64,000 nucleotides of DNA from Streptomyces avidinii. GTDB lineage: Bacteria; Actinomycetota; Actinomycetes; Streptomycetales; Streptomycetaceae. Shown one piece after another: positions 7,548-16,235 of the stretch (position 1 is its first letter; each line of letters begins with the position of its first letter). A program made the translations under genes and the position numbers. The DNA is taken from contig NZ_BMVL01000007.1 of assembly GCF_014650695.1 (NCBI RefSeq), positions 226,810 through 290,809 of the forward strand. Reading direction: 5' to 3'. Below the pieces are notes generated by a model. It searched no databases, was not told the origin of the DNA, and saw only the letters and a program-made list of their open reading frames with translations.

Positions 7548-8102
7548 GTGGCACGCAGCAGCTCGGGAATCGTGGCCGGGCTCACCGCCGCGGCGGTGGC
7601 CGTCGTCGGCTTCCTCGGTTACCAGGCCTCCGCCACGGCGCCCGCGCATCCTCCGAAGGCGGCCGCGCAGGAGCCGGCCCCCGCCGCGAGCCAGGCCGCC
7701 AAGCAGGACCCGGCGAAGCCGGTGCCCGTGCCGGAGGGTTCCGGCACCGGGGTGCGGGTCGTGTACTCGGTGGGCCAGAAGCGGGTGTGGCTGGTGGGCG
7801 ACCCCACGCAGGAGCCGAAGTCGTTCGCGGTGATGCCGAGCACGGTCCACCCCAAGGCGGGCACCTACACGGTCGGTTCGCGTTCGGGGTCCGTGACCGG
7901 CTCGGACGGGGTGCCGATCGAGCACGTCGTCCGGTTCGCCACGGCGGAGGGCGTGGCGGTCGGTTTCAGTGCGCGTACGGACGGCGCGACGCCGGAGCCC
8001 GACCCGAACAAGAAGACCGGCGGCATCCGGATGACCCGTGCCGACGGCGATGTGATGTGGGCCTTCGCCACGATCGCGTCGAAGGTCGTCGTCGTTCCCT
8101 GA
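7548..8102 (+). CDS. L,D-transpeptidase-like exported protein lacking catalytic residues
   Basis: The 184-residue protein has an N-terminal signal or anchor helix (GIVAGLTAAAVAVVGFLGY), an Ala/Pro linker and a YkuD-like domain. The domain opens with VRVVYSVGQKRVWLVGD and HPKAGTYTVGSRSG, as in L,D-transpeptidases. The usual SHGC(I/V)R active-site motif is replaced by TGGIRMTRADG, and the upstream catalytic His motif reads VAVGFSAR. Neither the Cys nor the His is present. It should therefore be a non-catalytic wall-binding or regulatory homologue. GTG 7548 has the ribosome site GAGAGGTGGAG. Confidence 0.7.
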   Translation: MARSSSGIVAGLTAAAVAVVGFLGYQASATAPAHPPKAAAQEPAPAASQAAKQDPAKPVPVPEGSGTGVRVVYSVGQKRVWLVGDPTQEPKSFAVMPSTVHPKAGTYTVGSRSGSVTGSDGVPIEHVVRFATAEGVAVGFSARTDGATPEPDPNKKTGGIRMTRADGDVMWAFATIASKVVVVP

Positions 8103-8115
8103 CGGACCCGGCCGC

Positions 8116-8137
8116 CCTTCACCCGACCGGGTGAAGG
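8116..8137 (+). terminator. Hairpin after the YkuD-like gene
   Basis: CCTTCACCCG and CGGGTGAAGG form a 9-10 bp stem 14 nt past the stop. It separates two converging genes. Confidence 0.6.
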
Positions 8138-8159
8138 CGACAGGACGCCCAGGACAGCC

Positions 8160-8345
8160 CTAGGCCGCTTCGGACTCCGGAGCGGCCTCTTCGTGTGCGG
8201 GGTCGGCCGGCCCGCCCGTGCCGGTGGCGTACTCCCGCGCGGGGGGCGTGGAGACGGCGTTGGCGGCCACGCCGGCAGCGAGGAGCGTCCACATGGAGAC
8301 GGTGGACGGGCGGGGTTCGCGATGTGCTCCTGCTGGTGCCGACAT
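8160..8345 (-). CDS. Small hypothetical protein (61 aa) behind an iron-box-like dyad
   Basis: The ATG at 8345 has a strong ribosome site (AGGAGG, 5-nt spacing). The product starts MSAPAGAHREPRPSTVSMWT, has one short hydrophobic stretch (MWTLLAAGVAANAV) and a long acidic, Ala/Glu-rich tail. No family is recognised. Thirty nt upstream lies TTAGGCATACCTAA, resembling the binding site of DtxR-type iron repressors, so iron control is possible. It stands alone between the YkuD-like gene and tsaE. Confidence 0.65.
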   Translation of the reverse strand: MSAPAGAHREPRPSTVSMWTLLAAGVAANAVSTPPAREYATGTGGPADPAHEEAAPESEAA

Positions 8346-8374
8346 GGCTGCCTCCTGGACCCGGGACACCGTAC

Positions 8375-8388
8375 TTAGGCATACCTAA
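8375..8388 (-). promoter_or_regulatory. Iron-box-like palindrome (DmdR/DtxR-type)
   Basis: TTAGG-CATA-CCTAA is a dyad matching 12 of 14 positions of the right part of the known DtxR/DmdR consensus (TTAGGCTAACCTAA). The left extension of the 19-bp consensus is absent. It lies 30 bp upstream of the 61-aa gene and 70 bp before the window's next coding sequence, so it could act on the small gene's promoter. Confidence 0.5.
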
Positions 8389-8460
8389 GAACCGCTCGGT
8401 ACCATGTCACCACGAGCGCTGCCGACAGCGCAATATCTTGCCGACGGGTTGTCGGTACGT

Positions 8461-9027
8461 TTACTCCGAGAGGGCGCCCGCCAGCGCGTCCAGCCCGGCT
8501 CCGGAACCCCAGCGCGCGCCGATCCCGCGCACCGAGACCTCGCGCACGTCGTCCAGAACCTCCTCGTGGCCGACCGCCCGGGCGATCACCACGTGCAGCC
8601 GATCGTCGGAGAGCTCCTCCACCTTGCCGTCTCCCCATTCCACGACGACCACGGACTCGGGGAGCGAGACGTCGAGGTCGAGGTCCTCCATCTCCTCCAG
8701 CCCGCCGCCCAGCCGGTACGCGTCCACGTGCACCAGCGCCGGTCCACCGGTCAGCGAGGGGTGCACGCGGGCGATGACGAAGGTCGGCGAGGTCACGGCC
8801 CCGCGCACGCCCAGGCCCTCGCCGAGACCGCGGGTGAGCGTGGTCTTGCCCGCGCCCAGCTCGCCGGTCAGCAGGACGAGGTCGCCCGGGCGCAGCAGGG
8901 CGGCGATCCTGCGGCCCAGCTCCTGCATCGTGTCCGGGGAATCGACGGTGATCCGGGTCTCCGAGCCGGCCGCGGCCTCAGGTGCCGGCGCCTGGCTGCG
9001 CTGTGCTTCCAGCGGTACTTCTTCCAT
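8461..9027 (-). CDS. tsaE: tRNA threonylcarbamoyladenosine biosynthesis ATPase TsaE
   Basis: The protein, about 188 residues long, is the P-loop ATPase of the t6A complex. Walker A is TGELGAGKTTLTRGLGEGLG; SPTFVIARVH and HVDAYRL follow (TsaE hallmarks), then VVEWGDGKVEE. ATG 9027 is used; a TTG three codons earlier is also in frame. The start lies 50 nt inside the 3' end of the upstream hydrolase gene, so the two are co-transcribed. It is separated from tsaBD by two genes on different strands. Confidence 0.92.
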   Translation of the reverse strand: MEEVPLEAQRSQAPAPEAAAGSETRITVDSPDTMQELGRRIAALLRPGDLVLLTGELGAGKTTLTRGLGEGLGVRGAVTSPTFVIARVHPSLTGGPALVHVDAYRLGGGLEEMEDLDLDVSLPESVVVVEWGDGKVEELSDDRLHVVIARAVGHEEVLDDVREVSVRGIGARWGSGAGLDALAGALSE

Positions 9028-10162
9028 GCGCGCCAACGTTAGTCGCTGCGGGGACCGTCGCCGTCCCGGTGCGCTCCAGCAGCTCGGTGAGCAGGCGTGT
9101 CACGGTTTCCGGGCGTTCCAGCATCATCAGGTGCCCGGTGGACTCCAGGACCACGAGGTCGGCGGCGGGCAGCGCCTCCTTGATGGCGACGCTGTGCGCG
9201 GGCGGGGTGATCATGTCGTTGTCCCCGGCGATGACGGTGACCGGCAGGTCCGCGAACAGCTGGAGCGCGGCGGTCTTGTCGTGGGTCTGGAAGGCGGGGT
9301 AGAACTCGGCGACCACGTCGATGGGCGTGGCCTCGATCAGCCGCTCCGCGAACCGCGCGACGCCCGGATCCACGTCCCGGGAGCCGAACGAGTACATCTT
9401 GATCATGCCGGCGAAGAGGTCCGCGGTGGCCCGGCGGCCCTTTTCCACCAGCTCCACCTGCGAGCCGAGCGCCCTGAGCACGCCCGGCAGGATCCGGCGC
9501 ACCGCGCCCATGCCGACCGCGGGGAGCCCGTACGTCACCTCGTCGAGGCGGCCGCTGGAGGTTCCGATGAGGGCCACGCCGACGACGCGGTCGCGGACGA
9601 GCTCGGGGTACTGCTCGGCGAATCCCATGATGGTCATTCCGCCCATCGAGTGACCCACCAGGATCAGCGGCCCCTCGGGGGCGGCGGCGTCGATGACGGC
9701 CTTCAGGTCCCGGCCGAGCCGGTCGATGCCCAGCGGCTCGCCGTCCGCCTGGGCGAGGCCGCGGGCGCTGCGGCCGTGGCTGCGCTGGTCCCAGTAGACC
9801 GCGCGGACCACACCGCGCAGGGCGGCGCGCTGGAAGTGCCAGGAGTCCTGGGCGAGGCAGTAGCCGTGGCAGAAGACGACAGTGGCGGGGGGCTCGGGCT
9901 TGCGCCGCAGCCGCCGCCGCTTGCCGTCGTCGGGGAGCTCGTCGACCTCGTAGTAGAGCTCGGTGGCGTCCTCGGCCCGGCAGATTCCCTGGGTGCCGCG
10001 CAGGGACCCGTAGTCCCCGGCCGCGTCCAGTGCGAGGCGTGCCTTCATCCGCATGCCGCGCCCCACGGTGATCCGTTCGACCGCGACACCGGCCGCCGCG
10101 CCCGCGGCTATCACGCCGATGGCGGCGCCGGCCCAGCCGGCCTTGCGCCAGTTCTCGCTCAC
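8978..10162 (-). CDS. Alpha/beta-hydrolase with N-terminal membrane anchor
   Basis: The 394-residue protein begins with a probable anchor helix (AGWAGAAIGVIAAGAAAGVAV). The hydrolase fold shows the oxyanion strand VVFCHGYCLAQDSWHF, the nucleophile elbow LVGHSMGGMTIM (Ser), the late acid segment VIAGDNDMITP and the His segment ESTGHLMMLERPE, so the Ser-Asp-His triad is complete. GTG 10162 has GAGGGCGG upstream; the longer open frame runs into alr. It overlaps tsaE and follows alr by 13 nt, consistent with an alr-hydrolase-tsaE transcript. The substrate (ester or lipid) is unknown. Confidence 0.85.
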   Translation of the reverse strand: MSENWRKAGWAGAAIGVIAAGAAAGVAVERITVGRGMRMKARLALDAAGDYGSLRGTQGICRAEDATELYYEVDELPDDGKRRRLRRKPEPPATVVFCHGYCLAQDSWHFQRAALRGVVRAVYWDQRSHGRSARGLAQADGEPLGIDRLGRDLKAVIDAAAPEGPLILVGHSMGGMTIMGFAEQYPELVRDRVVGVALIGTSSGRLDEVTYGLPAVGMGAVRRILPGVLRALGSQVELVEKGRRATADLFAGMIKMYSFGSRDVDPGVARFAERLIEATPIDVVAEFYPAFQTHDKTAALQLFADLPVTVIAGDNDMITPPAHSVAIKEALPAADLVVLESTGHLMMLERPETVTRLLTELLERTGTATVPAATNVGAHGRSTAGSTAQPGAGT

Positions 10163-10175
10163 GCCGCCGCCCTCA

Positions 10176-11318
10176 CTACGATCGGCCGCCCAGGTACACC
10201 CGGGGCACACGTCCACCGATACGGGTGACGATCTCGTACCCGATCGTGTGCGCCGCCCGGGCCCAGTCCTCGGCGGTGGGTTCACCGCGCTCCGCGTCCC
10301 CGAAGATGACGGCCTCGTCACCTGCGCGGGCGTGGTCTCCGTCCAAGTCGACCACGAACTGGTCCATCGCGACGCGCCCGGCCACGTGGCGGACCTTGCC
10401 CGCGACGAGCACCGGGCCGAGGCCGGAGGCCTGCCGCGGGATGCCGTCGGCGTAGCCCGCCGGGATCAGCGCGAGGTTCGTCTCGGCATCGGTGACGTAG
10501 TGGTGGCCGTAGCTCACGCCGTGCCCGGCGGGGACCGTCTTGACCAGCGCGACCGAGGCCTTGAGGGTCATCGCGGGCCGCAGGCCCAGCTGGGCGGGGG
10601 TGCCGAGCTCGGGCGCCGGCGAGACGCCGTAGACGGCCAGCCCGCAGCGCACCAGGTCGAAGTGGGACTCGGGCAGGGTGAGGGTGGCCGGCGAGTTGGC
10701 GATGTGCCGGACCTCGGGCTCGACACCCTCCTTCTCGGCGTACGCCAGCATGTCGCGGAAGGCGGTCAGCTGGAGCTGGATGGAGGGGTGTCCGGGCTCG
10801 TCGGCGCAGGCGAAGTGCGACCAGAGGCCGGTGACCTTGACGGTGCCCTCGGCCTGGGCGGCGACGGCCGCACCGACCAGGGCCTCCCAGTCGGCGGGCT
10901 GGCAGCCGTTGCGGCCGAGGCCGGTGTCGGCCTTGAGCTGGATGCGTGCGGTGCGGCCGGCCGCGCGGGCGGCCTCGCGGACCTCGTCGAGGGCCCACAT
11001 GCCGCTGACGGAGACGTCCAGGTCGGCCTCGACGGCCTCCCGCCACGGCCCGCCCGGGGTCCAGAGCCAGCACATGACGCGGCCCTCGATGCCGGCGGCG
11101 CGCAGGGCCAGGGCCTCGTCCGGGGTGGCCGTCCCGAGCCAGGTGGCACCGGCCTCCTGGGCGGCTCTGGCGCACTCCAGGGCCCCGTGCCCGTAGGCAT
11201 TCGCCTTGACCACGGCCATGAACTCGGCCCGGGGCGCCCGCTCGCGCAGTGCGCGCACGTTCTCCCGTACGGCGTCAAGATCGATCTCGGCGTACACGCG
11301 CGTCGCTGTCTCGTTCAT
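10176..11318 (-). CDS. alr: Alanine racemase
   Basis: This 380-residue fold-III PLP enzyme makes D-alanine for peptidoglycan. The PLP lysine lies in AVVKANAYGHG (K38). The second-subunit catalytic tyrosine is in HGVSYGHHYVT. LKADTGLGRNG and the RCGLAVYG strand also fit the family. Length is normal. It is followed closely by the hydrolase and tsaE genes, and lies near nnrDE, acpS and glmS, a conserved actinobacterial neighbourhood. Confidence 0.97.
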   Translation of the reverse strand: MNETATRVYAEIDLDAVRENVRALRERAPRAEFMAVVKANAYGHGALECARAAQEAGATWLGTATPDEALALRAAGIEGRVMCWLWTPGGPWREAVEADLDVSVSGMWALDEVREAARAAGRTARIQLKADTGLGRNGCQPADWEALVGAAVAAQAEGTVKVTGLWSHFACADEPGHPSIQLQLTAFRDMLAYAEKEGVEPEVRHIANSPATLTLPESHFDLVRCGLAVYGVSPAPELGTPAQLGLRPAMTLKASVALVKTVPAGHGVSYGHHYVTDAETNLALIPAGYADGIPRQASGLGPVLVAGKVRHVAGRVAMDQFVVDLDGDHARAGDEAVIFGDAERGEPTAEDWARAAHTIGYEIVTRIGGRVPRVYLGGRS

Positions 11319-11412
11319 CGCCCCCAGTCTCTCAGAACCCCCGCCCGGCCCTGCGGGGGCTGGCCCAACTGGCCACCGGGCCTCCGCTTCGGTCTGCGGG
11401 CGCGCAGCGGCA

Positions 11413-12813
11413 TCAGGGGTGGCGGGTGTCGCGCCAGGCCGCCGGGAGGGCTTCGGCCACCTGGTGGGCCAGGAGGGGGCCCCCGACCCGGCGGGCCGCC
11501 AGGCCGTGGAGGTACGCGCCCACCGCGCCCGCGTCCGCGCCGGACAGGCCGCCCGCCAGCAGGGACCCGCCCAGCCCGGACAGCACGTCTCCGCTGCCCG
11601 CGGTGGCCAGCCACGGGGTGCCCGTCGGGTTCACCCGGACGGCTTCCCCGCCGGAGGCGACCAGCGTCGTCGAGCCCTTCAGCAGCACCGACGCCCCGTA
11701 CCGCTGCGCCAGCACCCGGACCGCGTCCAGCCGGCCCGCCTCCACCGACTCCCGCGACACCCCGAGCAGCGCCGCCGCCTCCCCCGCGTGCGGGGTCAGC
11801 AGGGTGGGGGCCGTCCGGGCCCGCAGCGCCGTCTCGTCCAGCCCGCGCAGCCCGTCGGCGTCGACCAGCACCGCCGCGTCCCCCGCCAACAGTTCCGCCA
11901 CCTCCCCGGCGCGCCCCGCGCCCAGCCCCGGGCCGACCACCCAGGCCTGCACCCGGCCGGGCCCGATGAGCGTCTCGGGGTAGCGGGCGAGCACCGCGTC
12001 GGCCGCCGGCCCCACGTACCGCACCGCGCCCGCGCCGCCGCGCAGCGCTCCCGCCACGGCCAGCACCGCCGCACCGGGGTACTGCGCGGACCCGGCGACG
12101 ATCCCGACCACACCCCGCCGGTACTTGTCGCTCGACGCCGTCGGCTCCGGCAGCAGCCCCGCCACATCCGCGTGCTGCAGGGCCTCCACCTCCGGGGACG
12201 GCAGCTCCAGCCCAATGTCCACGAGGTGCACCGCGCCCGCCCGGGACGCCCCGGGGTCGATCAGCAGGCCGGGCTTGTACGCCCCGAAGGTCACCGTCAC
12301 ATCGGCCGTCACGGCCGAGCCCGCCACTTCCCCGGTGTCCGCGTCCACGCCGCTCGGCAGGTCCACCGCGACCACGGGGACCCCCGACGGGATCCGCTCC
12401 ACCAGGGCCGCGGCCGCCGGGCGCAGTCCGCCCCTCCCGCCGATCCCGAGCAGCCCGTCCAGTACGAGGTCCGCCTGCTGCGGGACGGACGGCGCGAGGT
12501 GTCCCCCGGCGGCCCGCAGCGCCGCCAGGGCCCCCGGGTGGATCCGCTCGGGGTCCATCGGCACCGCCGTCACGCCGGCGCCGCGCCGGGCCAGCCGGGC
12601 GCCCGCGTAGAGCGCGTCACCGCCGTTGTCCCCGGGGCCGACGAGCAGCACGACCCGCGCCCCGTACACGCCGCCCCGGGTGCGCCGCAGCAGCCCCGCG
12701 CAGGCAGCGGCCAGTCCGGCCGCCGCCCGTTGCATCAGGGCGCCCTCGGGCAGCCGGGCCATCAGCTCCCGCTCGGCGCCCCGTACGGTCTCCACGCTGT
12801 AAGCGGTTCGCAT
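11413..12813 (-). CDS. nnrDE: Bifunctional NAD(P)HX epimerase / ADP-dependent dehydratase
   Basis: This 466-residue fusion repairs hydrated NAD(P)H. The N-terminal epimerase half (about 1-210) has LLVGPGDNGGDALYAGARL, VLDGLLGIGGRGG and VAVDLPSGVDADTG. The C-terminal ribokinase-like dehydratase half (about 225-460) has GIVAGSAQYPGAAVLA and WLATAGSGDVLSG, the GSGD anion hole. It follows acpS by 10 nt and is probably co-transcribed with acpS and glmS. Confidence 0.95.
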   Translation of the reverse strand: MRTAYSVETVRGAERELMARLPEGALMQRAAAGLAAACAGLLRRTRGGVYGARVVLLVGPGDNGGDALYAGARLARRGAGVTAVPMDPERIHPGALAALRAAGGHLAPSVPQQADLVLDGLLGIGGRGGLRPAAAALVERIPSGVPVVAVDLPSGVDADTGEVAGSAVTADVTVTFGAYKPGLLIDPGASRAGAVHLVDIGLELPSPEVEALQHADVAGLLPEPTASSDKYRRGVVGIVAGSAQYPGAAVLAVAGALRGGAGAVRYVGPAADAVLARYPETLIGPGRVQAWVVGPGLGAGRAGEVAELLAGDAAVLVDADGLRGLDETALRARTAPTLLTPHAGEAAALLGVSRESVEAGRLDAVRVLAQRYGASVLLKGSTTLVASGGEAVRVNPTGTPWLATAGSGDVLSGLGGSLLAGGLSGADAGAVGAYLHGLAARRVGGPLLAHQVAEALPAAWRDTRHP

Positions 12814-12823
12814 GGACTGTCCC

Positions 12824-13192
12824 CTAACCTTCTGCGATCACCACGGCGGAGGCCACACCGGCGTCGTGACTGAGCGAGATGTGCCAGGACTTGACGCCCA
12901 GGGCCAGGGCCCGCGCCCGGACCGTGCCGGACACGCGCAGCCGGGGCTGGCCGGTGTCCTCGACGTACACCTCGGCGTCGGTCCACAGCAGACCGCCGGG
13001 CGCACCGAGGGCTTTGGCCAGGGCTTCCTTGGCAGCGAACCGGGCGGCGAGCGAGGCGGTCCCGCGCCGCTCGCCGCTCGGCAGCGTCAACTCCGCGTCG
13101 ACGAAGAGCCGCCCGGCCAGGTTCGGTGTGCGCTCCAGCGCCGCACCGAACCGCTCGATCTCCGCGACGTCGATCCCCACACCGATAATCAC
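12824..13192 (-). CDS. acpS: Holo-[acyl-carrier-protein] synthase
   Basis: This 122-residue trimeric phosphopantetheinyl transferase moves 4'-phosphopantetheine from CoA to ACP. The metal-binding N-terminus VGIDVAEIERF and the catalytic RFAAKEALAKALG are intact, as is the C-terminal HISLSHDAGVASAVV. The start is GTG 13192. It sits directly after glmS and before nnrDE, the usual Streptomyces order. Confidence 0.96.
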   Translation of the reverse strand: MIIGVGIDVAEIERFGAALERTPNLAGRLFVDAELTLPSGERRGTASLAARFAAKEALAKALGAPGGLLWTDAEVYVEDTGQPRLRVSGTVRARALALGVKSWHISLSHDAGVASAVVIAEG

Positions 13193-13213
13193 CCAGGCCG
13201 TCCCACTGCTCCG

Positions 13214-15061
13214 CTACTCCACGGTCACCGACTTGGCGAGATTACGCGGCTGGTCCACCTCGTTGCCGCGCGCCGTCGCCAGCTCGCACGCGAACACCTG
13301 CAGCGGGACGGTCGCCACGAGCGGCTGGAGCAGCGTCGGCGTCGCCGGGATCCGGATCAGGTGGTCGGCGTACGGGACGACCGCTTCGTCGCCCTCCTCC
13401 GCGATCACGATGGTCCGCGCCCCGCGGGCCCTGATCTCCTGGATGTTCGACACGATCTTGTCGTGGAGCACCGACCGGCCGCGCGGCGACGGGACGACGA
13501 CCACCACCGGCAGGTCCTTCTCGATGAGCGCGATCGGCCCGTGCTTGAGCTCGCCCGCCGCGAAGCCCTCGGCGTGCATGTACGCCAGCTCCTTGAGCTT
13601 GAGCGCGCCCTCCAGCGCCACCGGATAGCCCACGTGGCGCCCGAGGAACAGCACGGTGTCCTTGTCCGCGAGGGAGCGCGCGAGCTGCCGTACCGGCTCC
13701 ATGGTCTCCAGTACGGTGTCGACCGCCGCGGCGATGTCCGACAGCTCGCGGATCACGGCCTCGATCTCGTCGCCCCACTTGGTGCCCCGTACCTGGCCGA
13801 GGTACAGCGCGACCAGGTAGCAGGCCACCAGCTGGGTCAGGAAGGCCTTGGTCGAGGCGACGGCCACCTCGGGGCCGGCGTGCGTGTAGAGCACGGCGTC
13901 CGATTCGCGCGGGATCGTCGATCCGTTCGTGTTGCAGATGGCCAGCACCTTGGCGCCCTGTTCACGCGCGTGCCGCAGTGCCATCAGGGTGTCCATGGTC
14001 TCGCCGGACTGCGAGATCGCGACCACCAGCGTGCGCTGGTCCAGGATCGGGTCGCGGTAGCGGAACTCGCTCGCCAGCTCGGTCTCGCACGGGATGCGGG
14101 TCCAGTGCTCGATGGCCAGCTTCGCGATCATGCCCGCGTGGTAGGCCGTACCGCACGCCACGATGACGACCTTGTCGACCTCGCGGAGCACCGAGACGGG
14201 GATGCGCACCTCGTCCAGGGTCAGGGAGCCGCTCGCGTCGATCCTGCCCAGGAGGGTGTCGGCGACGGCCTTCGGCTGCTCGGCGATCTCCTTGAGCATG
14301 AAGTAGTCGTAGCCCCCCTTCTCGGCCGCCGAGGCGTCCCAGTCCACGTGGTACGCCCGCACGGTCGCGGCCGTACCGTCGAAGTTGGTGACCGTGACCC
14401 CCTCGCGGCGCAGCTCGACGACCTGGTCCTGGCCCAGCTCGATCGCCGAGCGGGTGTGGGCGATGAAGGCGGCCACGTCCGAGGCGAGGAAGTTCTCCCC
14501 CTCTCCGACGCCCACCACCAGGGGCGAGTTCCGGCGCGCGCCGACCACCACGTCCGGCTCGTCGGCGTGCACCGCGACCAGCGTGAACGCACCGTCCAGG
14601 CGCCGGCACACCTGACGCATCGCCTCCGCGAGGTCGGCGGTGGCCGAGAACTGCTCCGCCAGCAGGTGCGCCACGACCTCGGTGTCCGTCTCGGACTCCA
14701 GCCGGTGGCCGCGCTCGGCCAGTTCGGCCCGCAGCGCGGCGAAGTTCTCGATGATGCCGTTGTGCACGACGGCCACGCGCCCCGAGTTGTCGAGGTGCGG
14801 GTGGGCGTTGGCGTCGGTGGGCCCGCCGTGGGTCGCCCACCGGGTGTGCCCCAGTCCCGTGGAGCCGGCCGGCAGCGGGTGCCCGACCAGCTCCTTCTCC
14901 AGATTGACGAGCTTCCCGGCCTTCTTGGCGGCCGCCAGGCTGCCGTCCGCGAGCACGGCGACCCCGGCCGAGTCGTAGCCGCGGTACTCCAGCCGCTTGA
15001 GTCCGGCAATGACCACATCGAGCGCCGACTGCGCTCCCACGTAACCCACAATTCCGCACAT
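13214..15061 (-). CDS. glmS: Glutamine-fructose-6-phosphate aminotransferase
   Basis: The 615-residue enzyme makes glucosamine-6-phosphate for wall precursors. The N-terminal glutaminase begins MCGIVGYVG; Cys2 is the nucleophile. GHTRWATHG and HNGIIENF follow. Two SIS domains complete it (ACGTAYHAGMIAKL, ISQSGETMDT, then KELAYMHAEGF and the C-terminal PRNLAKSVTVE). Starting at 15061 places Cys2 correctly. TACGCT ends 7 nt before the ATG, suggesting a leaderless transcript and leaving no room for a glmS ribozyme. GlmM lies 3.3 kb away on the same strand. Confidence 0.98.
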   Translation of the reverse strand: MCGIVGYVGAQSALDVVIAGLKRLEYRGYDSAGVAVLADGSLAAAKKAGKLVNLEKELVGHPLPAGSTGLGHTRWATHGGPTDANAHPHLDNSGRVAVVHNGIIENFAALRAELAERGHRLESETDTEVVAHLLAEQFSATADLAEAMRQVCRRLDGAFTLVAVHADEPDVVVGARRNSPLVVGVGEGENFLASDVAAFIAHTRSAIELGQDQVVELRREGVTVTNFDGTAATVRAYHVDWDASAAEKGGYDYFMLKEIAEQPKAVADTLLGRIDASGSLTLDEVRIPVSVLREVDKVVIVACGTAYHAGMIAKLAIEHWTRIPCETELASEFRYRDPILDQRTLVVAISQSGETMDTLMALRHAREQGAKVLAICNTNGSTIPRESDAVLYTHAGPEVAVASTKAFLTQLVACYLVALYLGQVRGTKWGDEIEAVIRELSDIAAAVDTVLETMEPVRQLARSLADKDTVLFLGRHVGYPVALEGALKLKELAYMHAEGFAAGELKHGPIALIEKDLPVVVVVPSPRGRSVLHDKIVSNIQEIRARGARTIVIAEEGDEAVVPYADHLIRIPATPTLLQPLVATVPLQVFACELATARGNEVDQPRNLAKSVTVE

Positions 15062-15068
15062 ACGGCGC

Positions 15069-15074
15069 AGCGTA
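15069..15074 (-). promoter_or_regulatory. Candidate -10 box for leaderless glmS
   Basis: TACGCT (TANNNT) ends 7 nt before the glmS ATG; no Shine-Dalgarno sequence is present. Confidence 0.45.
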
Positions 15075-15113
15075 CGCCGTGGTCCGCCGTCTGCCCCGTA
15101 GCCGAACAAGACG

Positions 15114-15146
15114 AAAAACCCGCCCCGGCGAATGCGCCGGAGCGGG
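15114..15146 (-). terminator. Intrinsic terminator of the lipoprotein gene
   Basis: On the minus strand a 12-bp stem (CCCGCTCCGGCG with CGCCGGGGCGGG, one T-G pair) and a 4-nt loop are followed by TTTTT. It is a canonical factor-independent terminator, between the lipoprotein and glmS. Confidence 0.85.
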
Positions 15147-15168
15147 TTGACGTCTCTGCGGGCCGGGG

Positions 15169-15939
15169 TCAGCCGAGCTTCTTCACCTGGGCGTCGACGA
15201 CGGCCTTCGGCTGCTCCGCGACGCCGGTGAGGCTCAGGGCCGAGAAGGTCGCCAGGGTGTTGCCCTTGCGCACGACGACGAGCTCCATGGTGATCGTCTC
15301 GCCGTCCGCGTCACCCGTCACGGTGTACGCGAGGGCCTCGTCGCCGGCGGTGACGGCAGCACCCGGAGCCACCTTCGTGATCTTGAGCGAGTCGCCCGCC
15401 TGGCTGCCGGTGTAGCCGCCGGCGCAGGCCGTGCCCGCAGTCTTGACGGAGGCGAAGGCCTCCGCGGCGCCCTTGCCCTCGTACGAGGCGAGGTAGACCG
15501 AGGTGGTGGTGCCGCCCAGGGCGTCCAGACCGGCCTTGAGCTTCTCCTCGGGGCTGGCGTCGGCGGCGGGCTCCTTGCCCTTGGCGACGGCCCTGGTGCC
15601 GGCCGTGCCCGCAGCGGTGCCCACCGGGTTCATGGACTGCGCCGACACCAGCGGCTGGCACTCCGGCTTGTCGCTCTTGGCGCCGGCCGCGGCGGCGGTC
15701 TCGGCGTCGGTGGGCGCCTTGACCACGTGGGTCGGCAGGTCGGCCTGGACCACGATCACACCGGCCAGCTCGGCGCTCGTCTTCGCCTTGGCGGCCGGGG
15801 CGGCCGACGTCGCGGCGGCCTCCGACGGCTTGGCGTCCGCCTTGGTGTCGGCCTTGTCGGAGCCGCAGGCGGTGGCCAGCAGGGCCAGGGAGACCGCGGA
15901 GGCGGCCAGGACGGTACGACGGACAAGAGCGTTGCGCAC
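15169..15939 (-). CDS. Secreted lipoprotein of unknown function, 256 aa
   Basis: It has a clear lipoprotein signal (MRNALVRR, hydrophobic core, lipobox LATAC at about residue 25) and a 30-residue Ala/Lys linker. The domain has the cysteines of ECQPL and TACAGGY, which may form a disulphide, and ends in an antiparallel-looking stretch (TITMELVVVRKGNTLATFSAL). Nothing identifies a ligand or reaction. GTG 15939 has the ribosome site GGGGGAG. It has its own terminator and stands alone between glmS and the divergent coaA. Confidence 0.85.
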   Translation of the reverse strand: MRNALVRRTVLAASAVSLALLATACGSDKADTKADAKPSEAAATSAAPAAKAKTSAELAGVIVVQADLPTHVVKAPTDAETAAAAGAKSDKPECQPLVSAQSMNPVGTAAGTAGTRAVAKGKEPAADASPEEKLKAGLDALGGTTTSVYLASYEGKGAAEAFASVKTAGTACAGGYTGSQAGDSLKITKVAPGAAVTAGDEALAYTVTGDADGETITMELVVVRKGNTLATFSALSLTGVAEQPKAVVDAQVKKLG

Positions 15940-16235
15940 GAGAAACTCCCCCAGGGAAAAGACAGATGCAGGCAGCCCGAACCGCGCCCCTCGGAGCGGG
16001 GCGTGGAGATGACTGCGGTGATCAACAATGTACGGGGCGATGGATCACCCGGGCGCCACGGACGGCGATCGCGGCCAATCGTGACCCGGGTGAGACACCA
16101 AGAATTTCCAATCGAAACCACCGGCCGTGCAACCCTCCCGGTTCCGGCCGGGCCCCGACCGGTATCCGCCCCTGCCGTTGCACACGTGACCGACCACACC
16201 ACCCACAACCGCCCCGGAGCCCCGACAATGGCGTT
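15940..16235. other. Divergent intergenic region, lipoprotein / coaA
   Basis: The region is 296 bp and holds the promoters of both genes. It has a small CGCCCC/GGGGCG hairpin near 15986 and the palindrome-like GTGATCAACAATGTAC near 16018. No gene is seen. It is less GC-rich than its neighbours around 16080-16130. Confidence 0.5.
16224..16229 (+). promoter_or_regulatory. Candidate -10 box for leaderless coaA
   Basis: GACAAT ends 6 nt before GTG 16236 and is followed by GG, exactly as at 3606. Confidence 0.45.

Noticed and set aside
11319..11412. Possible small gene between alr and nnrDE
   Set aside because: The 94-bp gap has no frame with start and ribosome site; it appears to be plain spacer.
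15062..15113. glmS ribozyme
   Set aside because: Only about 50 nt separate glmS from the upstream terminator, and a -10-like box abuts the ATG; no ribozyme core is visible.
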